From assembly GCF_030053415.1 (NCBI RefSeq), contig NZ_JASGBJ010000001.1:1512394-1576393 (forward strand): DNA of 64,000 nucleotides. Direction: 5' to 3'. This document shows positions 37,192-45,873 of this stretch, piece by piece. This DNA comes from Marinobacter sp. CHS3-4. GTDB taxonomy: Bacteria > Pseudomonadota > Gammaproteobacteria > Pseudomonadales > Oleiphilaceae. The position numbers were made by a program, and so were the translations under genes. Below the pieces are notes generated by a model. That model was not told the origin of the DNA, did no database searches, and saw only the letters and a program-made list of their open reading frames with translations. Numbering within the stretch: the stretch's first letter is position 1; the number at the start of each line of letters is the position of its first letter.

Positions 37192-38700
37192 ATGGCTCTC
37201 GGTATCAACACTAACGTCGCCTCACTGTCGGCACAGAACCAGCTCAACAAATCGCAAGAGCTGTCTAACCAGGCGCTCGAGCGTCTTTCTTCAGGTTTGC
37301 GCATCAACTCTGCGAAAGACGATGCGGCGGGCCTGGCGATCTCTACCCGTTTCAGCGCACAGATCAGTGGCTTGAACCAGGCGGTTCGTAACGCCAACGA
37401 CGGTATCTCACTGGCTCAAACCGCCGAGGGCGCACTGAGCGAAACCGTGAACTCGCTGGCACGAATCCGTGAACTGGCGGTTCAGTCTGCCAACGACACC
37501 AACTCGGCCTCTGACCGTGCCTCACTTCAGGAAGAAGTTGATCAGCTGCTGGCTGAGGTTAACCGGATTGCTGACACCACACAGTTTAACGGTCAGAACG
37601 TTCTGGACGGTTCTTTCACAGCTGCCAGCTTCCAGGTGGGCGCTAACGCCGGCCAGACCATCGGGGTGTCCATTGATAGTGCTCGAGCCAACCAGATCGG
37701 TAACTTTAGCCTGACCACTGACGGCACAGGCTCTGAAGCTGTTGCAGCTGCTACCGACCCAGGTGCGAGTACGGTTGTAGATGCGGAAGATCTGACCCTT
37801 ACAGGTTCATTGGGTACCACGACTGTCGCTGTTGGCGCAGGCGATTCCGCTAGGTCCATCGCTGAGTCGGTCAATGCTGCGACTGGCTCGACTGGTATCA
37901 AAGCCGATGCGTCGACTCAAGCCCGAATCGAGGGTGTCTCTACTGGTACCGTTTCCTTTGACCTGACAGGTCAGGACGGAACTGCGGTGACAGTATCCGC
38001 TCAGGTTGACGATTCCAGCAACGTAACGTCTCTGGCGGATGCCATTAACGCGGCTTCAACGACTACCGGTATCACCGCTGAGCTGAGCGCTGACCGGTCC
38101 AGCATCACCCTGACAAGCGAAGGCGGTGACGACATTCTTATTGCTGACGCCAGCAATAATGACGCTACTGATAACAACGTATTTGATGTTCAGGGTCTGA
38201 ACGCCGACGGTACCGATTCTGGCTCTGCGGTGACTCTCGCTGACGTCGACAATACTGATGATGGCAGCGGCACCGACTCTACCCGAATTTCCGGTGACAT
38301 TGAGTTCAACTCCTCAGAAAGCTTTACCGTGACTTCGGGATCAACAGGCGGCCTGTTTGCGGCGACTTCCAACAGCGCCACCCTGAGCGCAGCGTCTGAA
38401 ATTGATATCACCAGTCAGTCAGGTGCTTCCTCGGCCATCAACGTGGTTGACGGCGCTCTGGATTCCATCAACAGCCTGCGGGCAACGCTGGGTGCGGTTC
38501 AGTCGCGATTCGAGTCTACCATCTCGAACCTGTCGACCACTGCCGAGAACCTGTCGGCAGCGAATAGCCGGATTCTGGACGCTGACTTTGCTGCAGAAAC
38601 CGCCAAACTGTCCAAGGCTCAGGTGCTGCAGCAGGCGGGTATCTCGGTACTGGCCCAGGCCAATGCCCGTCCACAGCAGGTTCTCTCCCTCCTGCAGTAA
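37192..38700 (+). CDS. fliC2: Flagellin 2
   Basis: This 502-residue flagellin shares the conserved ends with flagellin 1 ([38 protein letters not shown]-terminal RFESTISNLSTTAENLSAAN to QVLSLLQ). It has a different middle region rich in Ser, Thr, Asp and Ala. It is preceded by GAAGGAG and a sigma-28-like promoter. It heads a run with flaG, fliD and fliS. Two divergent flagellins with different promoter types could give a composite filament whose subunits are made at different assembly stages. Confidence 0.95.
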   Translation: MALGINTNVASLSAQNQLNKSQELSNQALERLSSGLRINSAKDDAAGLAISTRFSAQISGLNQAVRNANDGISLAQTAEGALSETVNSLARIRELAVQSANDTNSASDRASLQEEVDQLLAEVNRIADTTQFNGQNVLDGSFTAASFQVGANAGQTIGVSIDSARANQIGNFSLTTDGTGSEAVAAATDPGASTVVDAEDLTLTGSLGTTTVAVGAGDSARSIAESVNAATGSTGIKADASTQARIEGVSTGTVSFDLTGQDGTAVTVSAQVDDSSNVTSLADAINAASTTTGITAELSADRSSITLTSEGGDDILIADASNNDATDNNVFDVQGLNADGTDSGSAVTLADVDNTDDGSGTDSTRISGDIEFNSSESFTVTSGSTGGLFAATSNSATLSAASEIDITSQSGASSAINVVDGALDSINSLRATLGAVQSRFESTISNLSTTAENLSAANSRILDADFAAETAKLSKAQVLQQAGISVLAQANARPQQVLSLLQ

Positions 38701-38718
38701 ACCGGGAGAAGCGGCTAA

Positions 38719-38750
38719 GCCGGGGTGCACTGTAAACAAGGAGCCCCGGC
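38719..38750 (+). terminator. Hairpin after flagellin 2
   Basis: The arms GCCGGGG (38719-38725) and CCCCGGC (38744-38750) form a GC-rich stem 18 bases past the flagellin stop. No T-run follows. It may stabilise the flagellin mRNA end or partly terminate, lowering expression of flaG downstream. Confidence 0.4.
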
Positions 38751-38780
38751 AGCTTGCCGCATAGGATAGCGAGGTAAGCT

Positions 38781-39215
38781 ATGAATGACGTTAACCTGAA
38801 CAGCGCGGAATTGAAGCTGGTTCGTTCCAGTGAAAAAGCTCCGGCTCGGGCAATTTCGTCAGCTCAGGCGGAAGGCAGGAATGCCTCAGCCCAGTCTGCC
38901 GCGTCGGGGCAGTCAAAGGCAGCAAGCTCCCCTCAGTCCGCTCAGCAGCCAAGCAAGGCAGAAAGGCTGGAGAACCGGAATGAGGCTCAGAGAGAGCAAC
39001 TGGACGAAGCGGTATCGCAACTGAACGATTTTGTTCAGAACGTCCAGAGAGATCTGCAATTTGAAGTGAATGACGATCTTGGAGAAACCATCGTGAGGGT
39101 GGTGGACCAATCCACAAGAGAAGTCATTCGCCAGATCCCGAACGAGGTGGCCGTGAGGTTGGCAGAAAACTTGCAGCAGGACGAACCGCTGACATTGTTT
39201 AACATCAAAGTGTAA
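38781..39215 (+). CDS. flaG: FlaG-family flagellar protein
   Basis: The 144-residue protein has a low-complexity Ala/Ser/Gln-rich N-terminal half (about residues 15-60) and a conserved C-terminal FlaG domain with the pattern LQFEVNDDLGETIVRVVDQS followed by EVIRQIPNEVAVRLAE. FlaG proteins influence filament length in several polar flagellates, but their mechanism is not settled. It lies between flagellin 2 and fliD with a terminator behind it, so it may be expressed mainly by read-through from the flagellin promoter. Confidence 0.92.
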   Translation: MNDVNLNSAELKLVRSSEKAPARAISSAQAEGRNASAQSAASGQSKAASSPQSAQQPSKAERLENRNEAQREQLDEAVSQLNDFVQNVQRDLQFEVNDDLGETIVRVVDQSTREVIRQIPNEVAVRLAENLQQDEPLTLFNIKV

Positions 39216-39254
39216 AGCCTTGCCGCTTTAATACTGATGTGGACAAGAGAACAG

Positions 39255-39294
39255 CACCGCCGCACCCCAGTGGGTCCGGCGGTGTTCTGCTTTA
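39255..39294 (+). terminator. Terminator after flaG
   Basis: The arms CACCGCCG (39255-39262) and CGGCGGTG (39277-39284) form a stem followed by TTCTGCTTT. The next gene has its own promoter just downstream, which supports a transcript end here. Confidence 0.65.
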
Positions 39295-39342
39295 TGGCTA
39301 TAATGGTTTAACAGCTCGTTACAATTCTGGTGAAAAAAAGGG

Positions 39343-39369
39343 CAAAGTTTTGCCGCTATTGGTCGATAA
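39343..39369 (+). promoter_or_regulatory. Sigma-28 promoter of fliD
   Basis: CAAAGTTT (39343-39350) and GTCGATAA (39362-39369) are spaced by 11 bases. Each matches the sigma-28 consensus TAAAGTTT-N11-GCCGATAA at seven of eight positions. It lies 64 bases before the preferred fliD start. Confidence 0.8.
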
Positions 39370-39433
39370 CCGGAACAGCTCAGGTGACAATGGCTGAGCG
39401 TAACGAATTTGGACCTCCAGAGGAGGCATGGCA

Positions 39434-41410
39434 ATGGCAAGTATTTCATCGCTGGGTGTTGGTTCGGGAGTCTTGAACTCCGACTTGGTTGATCAGTTGG
39501 TTGCGGCTGAGCGTGAACCGACGGAAGTGCGTCTGGATCAGCGAACCAAGCGCACAGAAGCGTTGATTTCCGCCTATGGGACACTGCGCAGCGCTGTGAC
39601 AGAACTGCGCCTGCCGATGAGGCAACTCAGTGCGCCAGATAATTTGACGGCATTTTCTGCCAGTTCATCGAATGACGGTGTTGCCGTTACGGTGGACGAC
39701 AGTGCGGCAAGCCGCGGGTCTTATACCGTTCAGGTTGATAGCCTGGCGCAGGCCCAGTCGCTTGCTTCCGGAACTTTTGACAACAAAGACAACGCCTCGA
39801 TTGGTACCGGTGTTCTGACGATCAGAGCAGGATCCGAAACCAAATCCATCACGATTGATAGCTCTAACAATTCGCTTCAGGGCTTGGCCAACGAAATCAA
39901 CGATGCAGGCATAGGAGTGACGGCTGGTGTCATCGATACTGGATCGGGCTTCAGGCTTGTCATGTCGGCCGAGGAGACGGGCACGGCTAATGCGATCAGT
40001 GTGACGGTATCTGACGATGACGGAAACAGCACAGATTCGTCGGGGCTCTCCCAGTTTGCATTTGATACGAGCACTCAGAACCTGACAGAGACCATTGCCG
40101 CCAAGGACGCTGTGGTTCAAATCAATGGTATCGAAATCACCCGCTCGACGAACAACATTGAGAATGTGATCGATGGGCTGAGCCTTAATATTACTGAAGA
40201 AGGCATCACCTCGACGGTTGAAGTAAAACAGGATTTTGGTGCGGTTGCCGATCGTGTCCAGGGCTTTGTCGACAAATTCAACAACCTTCAGTCCACCATT
40301 TCCGGACTGGCTGGCTTTAATTCACAAACGGGGCAGGGCGGCATACTGTCCGGTGACAGCACCGTGCGTGGCATCCAAAACCAGCTCCGCAGCTTGCTGA
40401 CCGGGATTGTTCCCGGGTTGGAAAACTCGTCGGTTCGGAGTTTGGCGGATGTTGGCATCACCACCAATTTTGAAACCGGTGGATTGGAATTTGATCGGGC
40501 CAAACTTGAAGAGCAGCTCAAGGCGAATCCGGATGACGTGACCGCGCTGTTCGCTGAACAGGGCAGGGCTACGGATTCGCAGGTGGAGTTTGTGAGAAGT
40601 GGTCTCAATACCCGACCCGGCACCTACGACATCAACGTGACTCAGGCGGCAACCCGAGGCAGCGTCGCGGGCACAGCCGCTCTGGCAGATGGTGTGACGA
40701 TTGACGGGTCAAATGATCAACTGTCGCTGGAGGTTGACGGTGATACGACGGTCAGCCTGACGCTCTCAGCGGGCACTTATGCGACCGCTCAGGATCTGGC
40801 TGATGAGATCCAGGCGCAAATCTCTGCGAACACGGCACTGAATGCGGCCGGCAAATCCGTTCAGGTGGGGCTCGATGGGGCTGGCGCGCTGACGTTTACG
40901 TCCGGCAAATACGGCAGTGAATCCAACGTTGCGATCACGTCAGTAGAGGACGGCGCTTCTCTTGGGTTGTCCGTCGACTCAGGTACCGCAGGACTGGACG
41001 TTGAAGGCACGATTGGCGGGCAAACAGCATCCGGGGATGGACAGGTTCTGTTTGTTGACAGCGGTTTTGGTGACGCCAATGGCCTGCAGGTGCGGATCGC
41101 GGGAAGCCAGACCGGAAATCGTGGTGAAATAACCTTTATAGAAGGCGTTGCTGAAAAAGCCGTTGATTTGGTTACGAGTTTTGTTGGCGCTGATGGGTCG
41201 ATCAGCTCGCGGACCGAAGGCCTAAACAACGACCTGCAGCGTATTCAGGAAGATCGGGCCCGGCTCGAGGAACGAGTTTCGGCCTATCGAGAGCGGTTAA
41301 TCAGTCAATTTACGGCCGCAGACTCGTTGATTGCGCAACTGAATAACACCCGGGATTACGTAAGCCAGCAGCTAGCGGCGCTGGCGCCACAGAACAACAG
41401 AGACAGTTAA
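39434..41410 (+). CDS. fliD: Flagellar hook-associated protein 2 (filament cap)
   Basis: The start is set at ATG 39434 because AGGAGG at 39421-39426 is seven bases upstream; ATG 39428 would be too close to it. The 658-residue protein has an N-terminal FliD domain (SSLGVGSGVLNSDLVDQLV), flagellin-IN type repeats in the middle (GSYTVQVDSLAQAQ, GTYDINVTQAATRG) and a C-terminal coiled region (ERVSAYRERLISQFTAADSL). It caps the growing filament and folds flagellin. It is transcribed with fliS, 18 bases downstream. Confidence 0.95.
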   Translation: MASISSLGVGSGVLNSDLVDQLVAAEREPTEVRLDQRTKRTEALISAYGTLRSAVTELRLPMRQLSAPDNLTAFSASSSNDGVAVTVDDSAASRGSYTVQVDSLAQAQSLASGTFDNKDNASIGTGVLTIRAGSETKSITIDSSNNSLQGLANEINDAGIGVTAGVIDTGSGFRLVMSAEETGTANAISVTVSDDDGNSTDSSGLSQFAFDTSTQNLTETIAAKDAVVQINGIEITRSTNNIENVIDGLSLNITEEGITSTVEVKQDFGAVADRVQGFVDKFNNLQSTISGLAGFNSQTGQGGILSGDSTVRGIQNQLRSLLTGIVPGLENSSVRSLADVGITTNFETGGLEFDRAKLEEQLKANPDDVTALFAEQGRATDSQVEFVRSGLNTRPGTYDINVTQAATRGSVAGTAALADGVTIDGSNDQLSLEVDGDTTVSLTLSAGTYATAQDLADEIQAQISANTALNAAGKSVQVGLDGAGALTFTSGKYGSESNVAITSVEDGASLGLSVDSGTAGLDVEGTIGGQTASGDGQVLFVDSGFGDANGLQVRIAGSQTGNRGEITFIEGVAEKAVDLVTSFVGADGSISSRTEGLNNDLQRIQEDRARLEERVSAYRERLISQFTAADSLIAQLNNTRDYVSQQLAALAPQNNRDS

Positions 41411-41428
41411 GCCTGAAAGGGGTTAAGT

Positions 41429-41827
41429 ATGAACGGTTTACAGGCGTACAAGAACGTCAATGCCCAGACCAGCATCACAGATGCGGACCCACACAAGCTG
41501 ATTCAGCTTCTGTATAACGGTGCGCTGGAGCGCATCAATATGGCCAAGGCACGGATGCAGGCAAAAGACTTTGAGGGCAAGGGCAAGCTGATCTCCAAAG
41601 CCATTGAGATCATCGGTGGTCTGCGTGGCTTCCTGGATTTCGAAAAAGGCGGGGATCTGGCGGTTCGCCTCGAGTCCCTGTATGAGTACATGGAACGGAC
41701 ATTGTTCGATGCCAACCTGAAGAACGATGTGGAAAAACTGGACGAAGTTGCGGACCTGCTTCGTTCGATCAAGGACGGTTGGGATGGTATTCGTGAAGAG
41801 GCGACGTCTCAGCAGCACGCTGTCTGA
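41429..41827 (+). CDS. fliS: Flagellin export chaperone FliS
   Basis: The 132-residue helical protein has the FliS pattern: an N-terminal YKNVNAQTSI stretch, then ADPHKLIQLLYNGALERI and ALRGFLDFEKGG-like segments. It binds the C-terminus of unfolded flagellin in the cytoplasm and prevents early polymerisation. It follows fliD in the same transcript. The usual small partner FliT is not obvious here; the next gene codes for a periplasmic binding protein. Confidence 0.94.
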   Translation: MNGLQAYKNVNAQTSITDADPHKLIQLLYNGALERINMAKARMQAKDFEGKGKLISKAIEIIGGLRGFLDFEKGGDLAVRLESLYEYMERTLFDANLKNDVEKLDEVADLLRSIKDGWDGIREEATSQQHAV

Positions 41828-41849
41828 CGGTGGGATAAGAACCCGTTCA

Positions 41850-42650
41850 TTGAACCGTGTTCTTCGTTTTATCGCCCTCCTTTTGGTTGGTGTAGCGGTT
41901 GCGCCTGTGTCTCTGGCAGAAAGCGATACCAAGCCGGTTACCTTTGCGATCGCGGATGTCTGGCCCTGGGCGTACGAAGATCAACGTGGCAAGCCCAGCG
42001 GCAGTCTGGTCGATGTCATGCGGCGATTGTCCGAGTTAACGGATGTGCCAGTAGAACCCCGGCTGCGCCCCGTGCGGCGAGCCATCAGCGAACTGAAGAA
42101 CGGGCACATCAATTTCAGCATTCTGTTTCAAAGCCCCGACCTCGATCGTCAGGCCGTCAACCTTGGTAAAGTCGTTCAGGCCAACATTCTTCTCGCTGCG
42201 ACGGCCGAGACCGACTACCCGTTAACCCTCGAGTCCCTGTCTGGCAAATCCGTCGCCTACATCCGCGGTACCTACCTTGGAGAGGCGTTCGAGCAGAATA
42301 CCGAGGTGGTGAAGGTGCCGGTCACCTTGATCAGTCAGGCCATAGATCTGCTGTCCATAGGCCGTATTTCCGCAATTCTTGCCAGTGATCATGCCATCCT
42401 CAAGGCGTTAGAGGCCATGGGTTTGAGCTCGGATGTGCTGCGATACAATAAGCATGTACCAGGGCAGTCAGGGGTCCTGTACATGTCTGGTAAAGCGCAG
42501 CGTTCGGATGCGGCCATGAAGTTTCGCGAGGCGATTGCTTTAATGGACGAGAACGGTGAGCTGAACAGAATTTTCTTTGGCGAATCTGGTCGACCGGAAT
42601 ACGATGGCCCTGGTGAGCCTGACGCCGCCTCTGCAACCTCTGCACAATAG
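41850..42650 (+). CDS. Periplasmic solute-binding protein (family 3-like)
   Basis: No ATG is available. TTG at 41850 gives a clean signal peptide (MNRVLRFIALLLVGVAVAPVSLA) and a 266-residue protein; longer versions would run into fliS. The mature part resembles family 3 substrate-binding proteins (VTFAIADVWPWAYEDQRGK, GSLVDVMRRLSELTDVPVEP). No permease or ATPase genes adjoin it, so it may act as a sensor input rather than in transport. It begins 22 bases after fliS, which suggests co-transcription with the flagellar genes. Confidence 0.72.
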   Translation: MNRVLRFIALLLVGVAVAPVSLAESDTKPVTFAIADVWPWAYEDQRGKPSGSLVDVMRRLSELTDVPVEPRLRPVRRAISELKNGHINFSILFQSPDLDRQAVNLGKVVQANILLAATAETDYPLTLESLSGKSVAYIRGTYLGEAFEQNTEVVKVPVTLISQAIDLLSIGRISAILASDHAILKALEAMGLSSDVLRYNKHVPGQSGVLYMSGKAQRSDAAMKFREAIALMDENGELNRIFFGESGRPEYDGPGEPDAASATSAQ

Positions 42651-42725
42651 CCATTCCTCAAGCTCTCCCGTACAATGTGCGCCTTATTTTAGAAACACCC
42701 ATTCTGCTGAGTCTGGAGCAAGGGC

Positions 42726-43937
42726 ATGTCTGACATTAAAAAAGTGGTGCTGGCCTATTCTGGTGGCCTGGATACCTCTGTCATCGTACGTTGGCTACAA
42801 GACACCTATGATTGTGAAGTAGTGACATTCACTGCGGATATTGGTCAGGGCGAGGAAGTTGAGCCTGCCCGCGAAAAAGCCAAAGCACTGGGTGTCAAAG
42901 AAATCTACATCGAAGACCTGCGCGAAGAATTTGTTCGTGACTATGTGTTTCCGATGTTCCGTGCAAACACCATTTATGAAGGTGAGTACCTGCTGGGTAC
43001 TTCTATCGCACGCCCCCTTATTTCCCGTCGGTTGATTGAAATTGCCAATGAAACAGGCGCCGATGCGATTTCACACGGTGCCACCGGCAAAGGCAACGAC
43101 CAGGTTCGTTTCGAGTTGGGTGCCTATGCACTGAAGCCCGGCGTGAAGGTGATTGCGCCGTGGCGCGAGTGGGATCTGAACTCCCGCGAAAAGCTGCTGG
43201 CCTATTGTGAAGAACGCGACATCCCGGTCGAGAAGAAAAAAGGCAAATCGCCTTATTCCATGGACGCCAACCTGCTTCACATCTCCTATGAAGGCATCAA
43301 TCTGGAAGATCCATGGGCGGAAGCCGAAGAAGATATGTGGCGCTGGAGTGTTTCGCCGGAAGCCGCACCAGACAAGCCGACCTACGTGGAACTGACGTAC
43401 AGCCGTGGTGACATCGTCGCGATCGACGGCGAAGAAATGAAACCCCATGTTGTGCTGGAAACCCTGAACAAGATGGCGGGCGATAACGGCATTGGCCGCC
43501 TGGACATCGTTGAGAATCGGTACGTGGGTATGAAATCCCGCGGCTGTTATGAAACGCCGGGCGGTACCATCATGCTCCGTGCCCATCGCGCTATCGAGTC
43601 CATTACTCTGGATAGAGAAGTGGCTCATCTGAAAGACAGCGTAATGCCCCGTTATGCCGAAGTTATTTACAACGGCTATTGGTGGTCACCGGAGCGTGAA
43701 GCACTGCAGGCGCTGATCGATCAGACCCAGGCTTATGTGAACGGTACCGTTCGCCTGAAGCTTTATAAGGGCAACGTGGACGTGGTTGGTCGTAAATCAG
43801 AAGATTCGCTGTTCGACGAGAAAATTGCGACCTTCGAGGAAGATCAGGGCGCTTACGATCAGAAAGACGCGGAAGGCTTCATCAAGCTGAACGCGCTGCG
43901 CCTGCGGATCGCCGCGGGCAAGGGAAGGAAGCTCTGA
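42726..43937 (+). CDS. argG: Argininosuccinate synthase
   Basis: The 403-residue enzyme matches ArgG along its length. It has the ATP pyrophosphatase motif AYSGGLDTS (residues 10-18), [30 protein letters not shown] and [19 protein letters not shown]. It joins citrulline and aspartate in arginine synthesis in the cytoplasm. The start is clear, with a GGAGCAAGGGC ribosome binding region. It stands alone; no other arg genes are adjacent. Confidence 0.97.
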   Translation: MSDIKKVVLAYSGGLDTSVIVRWLQDTYDCEVVTFTADIGQGEEVEPAREKAKALGVKEIYIEDLREEFVRDYVFPMFRANTIYEGEYLLGTSIARPLISRRLIEIANETGADAISHGATGKGNDQVRFELGAYALKPGVKVIAPWREWDLNSREKLLAYCEERDIPVEKKKGKSPYSMDANLLHISYEGINLEDPWAEAEEDMWRWSVSPEAAPDKPTYVELTYSRGDIVAIDGEEMKPHVVLETLNKMAGDNGIGRLDIVENRYVGMKSRGCYETPGGTIMLRAHRAIESITLDREVAHLKDSVMPRYAEVIYNGYWWSPEREALQALIDQTQAYVNGTVRLKLYKGNVDVVGRKSEDSLFDEKIATFEEDQGAYDQKDAEGFIKLNALRLRIAAGKGRKL

Positions 43938-43973
43938 AAAGGGCTCCTTTCCAAAAACAGTCAGGCATAAAAA

Positions 43974-43994
43974 AGCCAGCTCAATGAGCTGGCT
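43974..43994. terminator. Hairpin downstream of argG
   Basis: AGCCAGCT (43974-43981) and AGCTGGCT (43987-43994) form a perfect stem. A run of six A lies just before the left arm, so the T-run is on the minus strand; on the plus strand only GTAAAAAC follows. It may serve argG weakly and the minus-strand REC gene better. Confidence 0.6.
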
Positions 43995-44063
43995 GTAAAA
44001 ACAAGGAAAGAACGAAAGTGCCTGAAAAATTCGTTTATCCGGCGGACTAAGCAGGAGGCCCAT

Positions 44064-44147
44064 ATGGCGGCGGAGGTACTACTCGGCTCCTCCACCATGG
44101 GGGATACTGCTTACATCCACGGTGTAAGAATAAGACGTGTCACCTGA
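44064..44147 (+). CDS. Possible 27-residue small protein
   Basis: A perfect AGGAGG (44053-44058) lies five bases before an ATG that opens a 27-codon frame (MAAEVLLGSSTMGD...). It lies in the 282-base gap between argG and the convergent REC gene. There is no family match and no visible promoter. The strong ribosome binding site is the only evidence, so it may be a chance frame or a leader peptide. Confidence 0.25.
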   Translation: MAAEVLLGSSTMGDTAYIHGVRIRRVT

Positions 44148-44219
44148 CTTGTCTGTGCGTGATCTGTATCTCAGTGTTACAGATTGTTTTGGGCTTGCCC
44201 GCCCTTTGAAAACAAGTGG

Positions 44220-45191
44220 CTAGGCGCCCTCGGCAATTTCTGGAACCGTTTCCGTGAATCGCCGCGTCTCATAGGCATCCACCAATCCCTGTACAGCCGC
44301 GCGCTCCACTTCCTGAACCGAGGGAGTGCCGTTTTGCGCGTCCGCGCGGCACAGCACCATGCCTGCTTCAACCGACAAATAGCCCGCGGTCGTCTTGAAC
44401 GCCTTGTGATTGATGCCGTCGAACACTCGCCGGAAAGCGGTGGTTGTGCAGTAATCACTGTTGGGGAAGTGGGCCACGATCGCGAACTGGTTATCTCCGA
44501 CGCGGCACAGAAAATCCATGGGGCGGATCAGGTGGCTCAACCGGCGTGAAATACCGACCGCCAGCTCACTGATAACCGCTGGCGTGTGCTTGCGCTTCAA
44601 TTCCTGCCAATTGCGGATGCCACAAAGCACGTAGGCCGTGGCCCCGCCTCTGGATTCTGCCTGCCTCAGACACTTGCCCATTTGCTCGCGCGCGTAACGG
44701 TTGTTGCAGAGCCCGGTTTCCAGATCGATGATGTTCGTGGATTCCAGTTCCCGATTGTTTTCAATGAGCAAAGAATTGGCCTTCAGCAACGTGTTCTGGC
44801 GATCCGCCATCCGGTCCGCCGCAAAGATGCGCGGAATCAGCTGCTTGGTCATGTCAGACTTGTAGATGAAATCATCCACTCCACGATCAAACGCTTCTGA
44901 CAGGGCTTCGACGCTTTCACGGGCCGTCAGCAGAATCACATAGGTGTAATGATTATCCTGCTCGTCCTGTTGTCTAACCTGATCCGTCAGTTCCAGGCCG
45001 TCCATTTCCGGCATCAGCCAGTCGGCAATCAGAACGCTTACAGGGCGCTGCTCAATGAATTCAAGCGCAGCCGTTGCGTTGTTGGCGATGCGAACGTCAC
45101 GGTACCCGGCGTTGCGAAGAGTGCGGCCAACAACCATGCTGCTGAACTTGGCGTCGTCTACGACGAGGATGGGAAGGTCTAGATTTGGCAT
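44220..45191 (-). CDS. Response regulator with degenerate GGDEF domain
   Basis: The start is taken at ATG 45191, where receiver sequence begins (MPNLDLPILVVDDAKFSS); in-frame ATGs upstream (45230, 45281) add only unconserved residues. The protein is 323 residues long. The receiver has its acceptor in LIADWLMPEMDG. The C-terminal GGDEF-like domain has GDNQF in place of GGDEF, so it is unlikely to make c-di-GMP. It keeps an RxxD inhibitory-site motif (RPMD) five residues before it, so it may bind c-di-GMP as a receptor. It is divergent from yajQ, a c-di-GMP-binding protein gene. Confidence 0.82.
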   Translation of the reverse strand: MPNLDLPILVVDDAKFSSMVVGRTLRNAGYRDVRIANNATAALEFIEQRPVSVLIADWLMPEMDGLELTDQVRQQDEQDNHYTYVILLTARESVEALSEAFDRGVDDFIYKSDMTKQLIPRIFAADRMADRQNTLLKANSLLIENNRELESTNIIDLETGLCNNRYAREQMGKCLRQAESRGGATAYVLCGIRNWQELKRKHTPAVISELAVGISRRLSHLIRPMDFLCRVGDNQFAIVAHFPNSDYCTTTAFRRVFDGINHKAFKTTAGYLSVEAGMVLCRADAQNGTPSVQEVERAAVQGLVDAYETRRFTETVPEIAEGA

Positions 45192-45351
45192 TTGTTGTCT
45201 ACTACTTACCTGTATATTGTCGGATGCCATTGTCGGATGCGGGGCAGACCGGGTATTGGTATGCTTTCGCATCTTGTGCAATCAGATGGGCGTCAGTATA
45301 ACGTTTTGCGGCCTCTCTGACGTGGATAAATGTAAAAAGTGAGAACCCACC

Positions 45352-45834
45352 ATGCCTTCTTTTGACATAGTTTCTGAAATTGACATGCACGAAGTCACTA
45401 ATGCCGTGGACCAGGCCAAGCGGGAGCTGGGTAATCGGTGGGACTTCAAGAACGTCGAAGCGGATATTGAGCTGGACAGCAATTCGCTGACGATCAGTGC
45501 CGAGCAGGAGTTTCAGCTGGAGCAACTGTTGGACATGCTTCGCATGGCGTTTGCCAAACGAAACATCGACACTCGTGCACTCGCGGAGGATGGCGACAGC
45601 AAAGCCGGAAAGCTGGTCAAGCAACACTTGCAGTTGAAGCAGGGGATTGAAACCGACATGGCCAAGAAGATCGTGAAAATGATCAAGGAAGCCAAGCTGA
45701 AAGTTCAGGCGAGCATCCAGGGCGATAAGGTGCGAGTCACCGGCAAGAAACGCGACGACCTTCAGTCCGCCATCGCGTTACTGAAAGAATCTGAGCTGGA
45801 TATTCCATTGCAGTTCAATAATTTCCGCGACTGA
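45352..45834 (+). CDS. yajQ: YajQ-family nucleotide-binding protein
   Basis: The 160-residue protein matches YajQ in length and motifs ([51 protein letters not shown] at the end). Family members bind c-di-GMP or other nucleotides and affect virulence or phage transcription. A GAGAACC sequence precedes the ATG. It is divergent from the degenerate GGDEF regulator, which also may bind c-di-GMP. Confidence 0.95.
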   Translation: MPSFDIVSEIDMHEVTNAVDQAKRELGNRWDFKNVEADIELDSNSLTISAEQEFQLEQLLDMLRMAFAKRNIDTRALAEDGDSKAGKLVKQHLQLKQGIETDMAKKIVKMIKEAKLKVQASIQGDKVRVTGKKRDDLQSAIALLKESELDIPLQFNNFRD

Positions 45835-45873
45835 ATCGGGGGCGACACCATCTTTTCCGGCATCAATCAGGCG

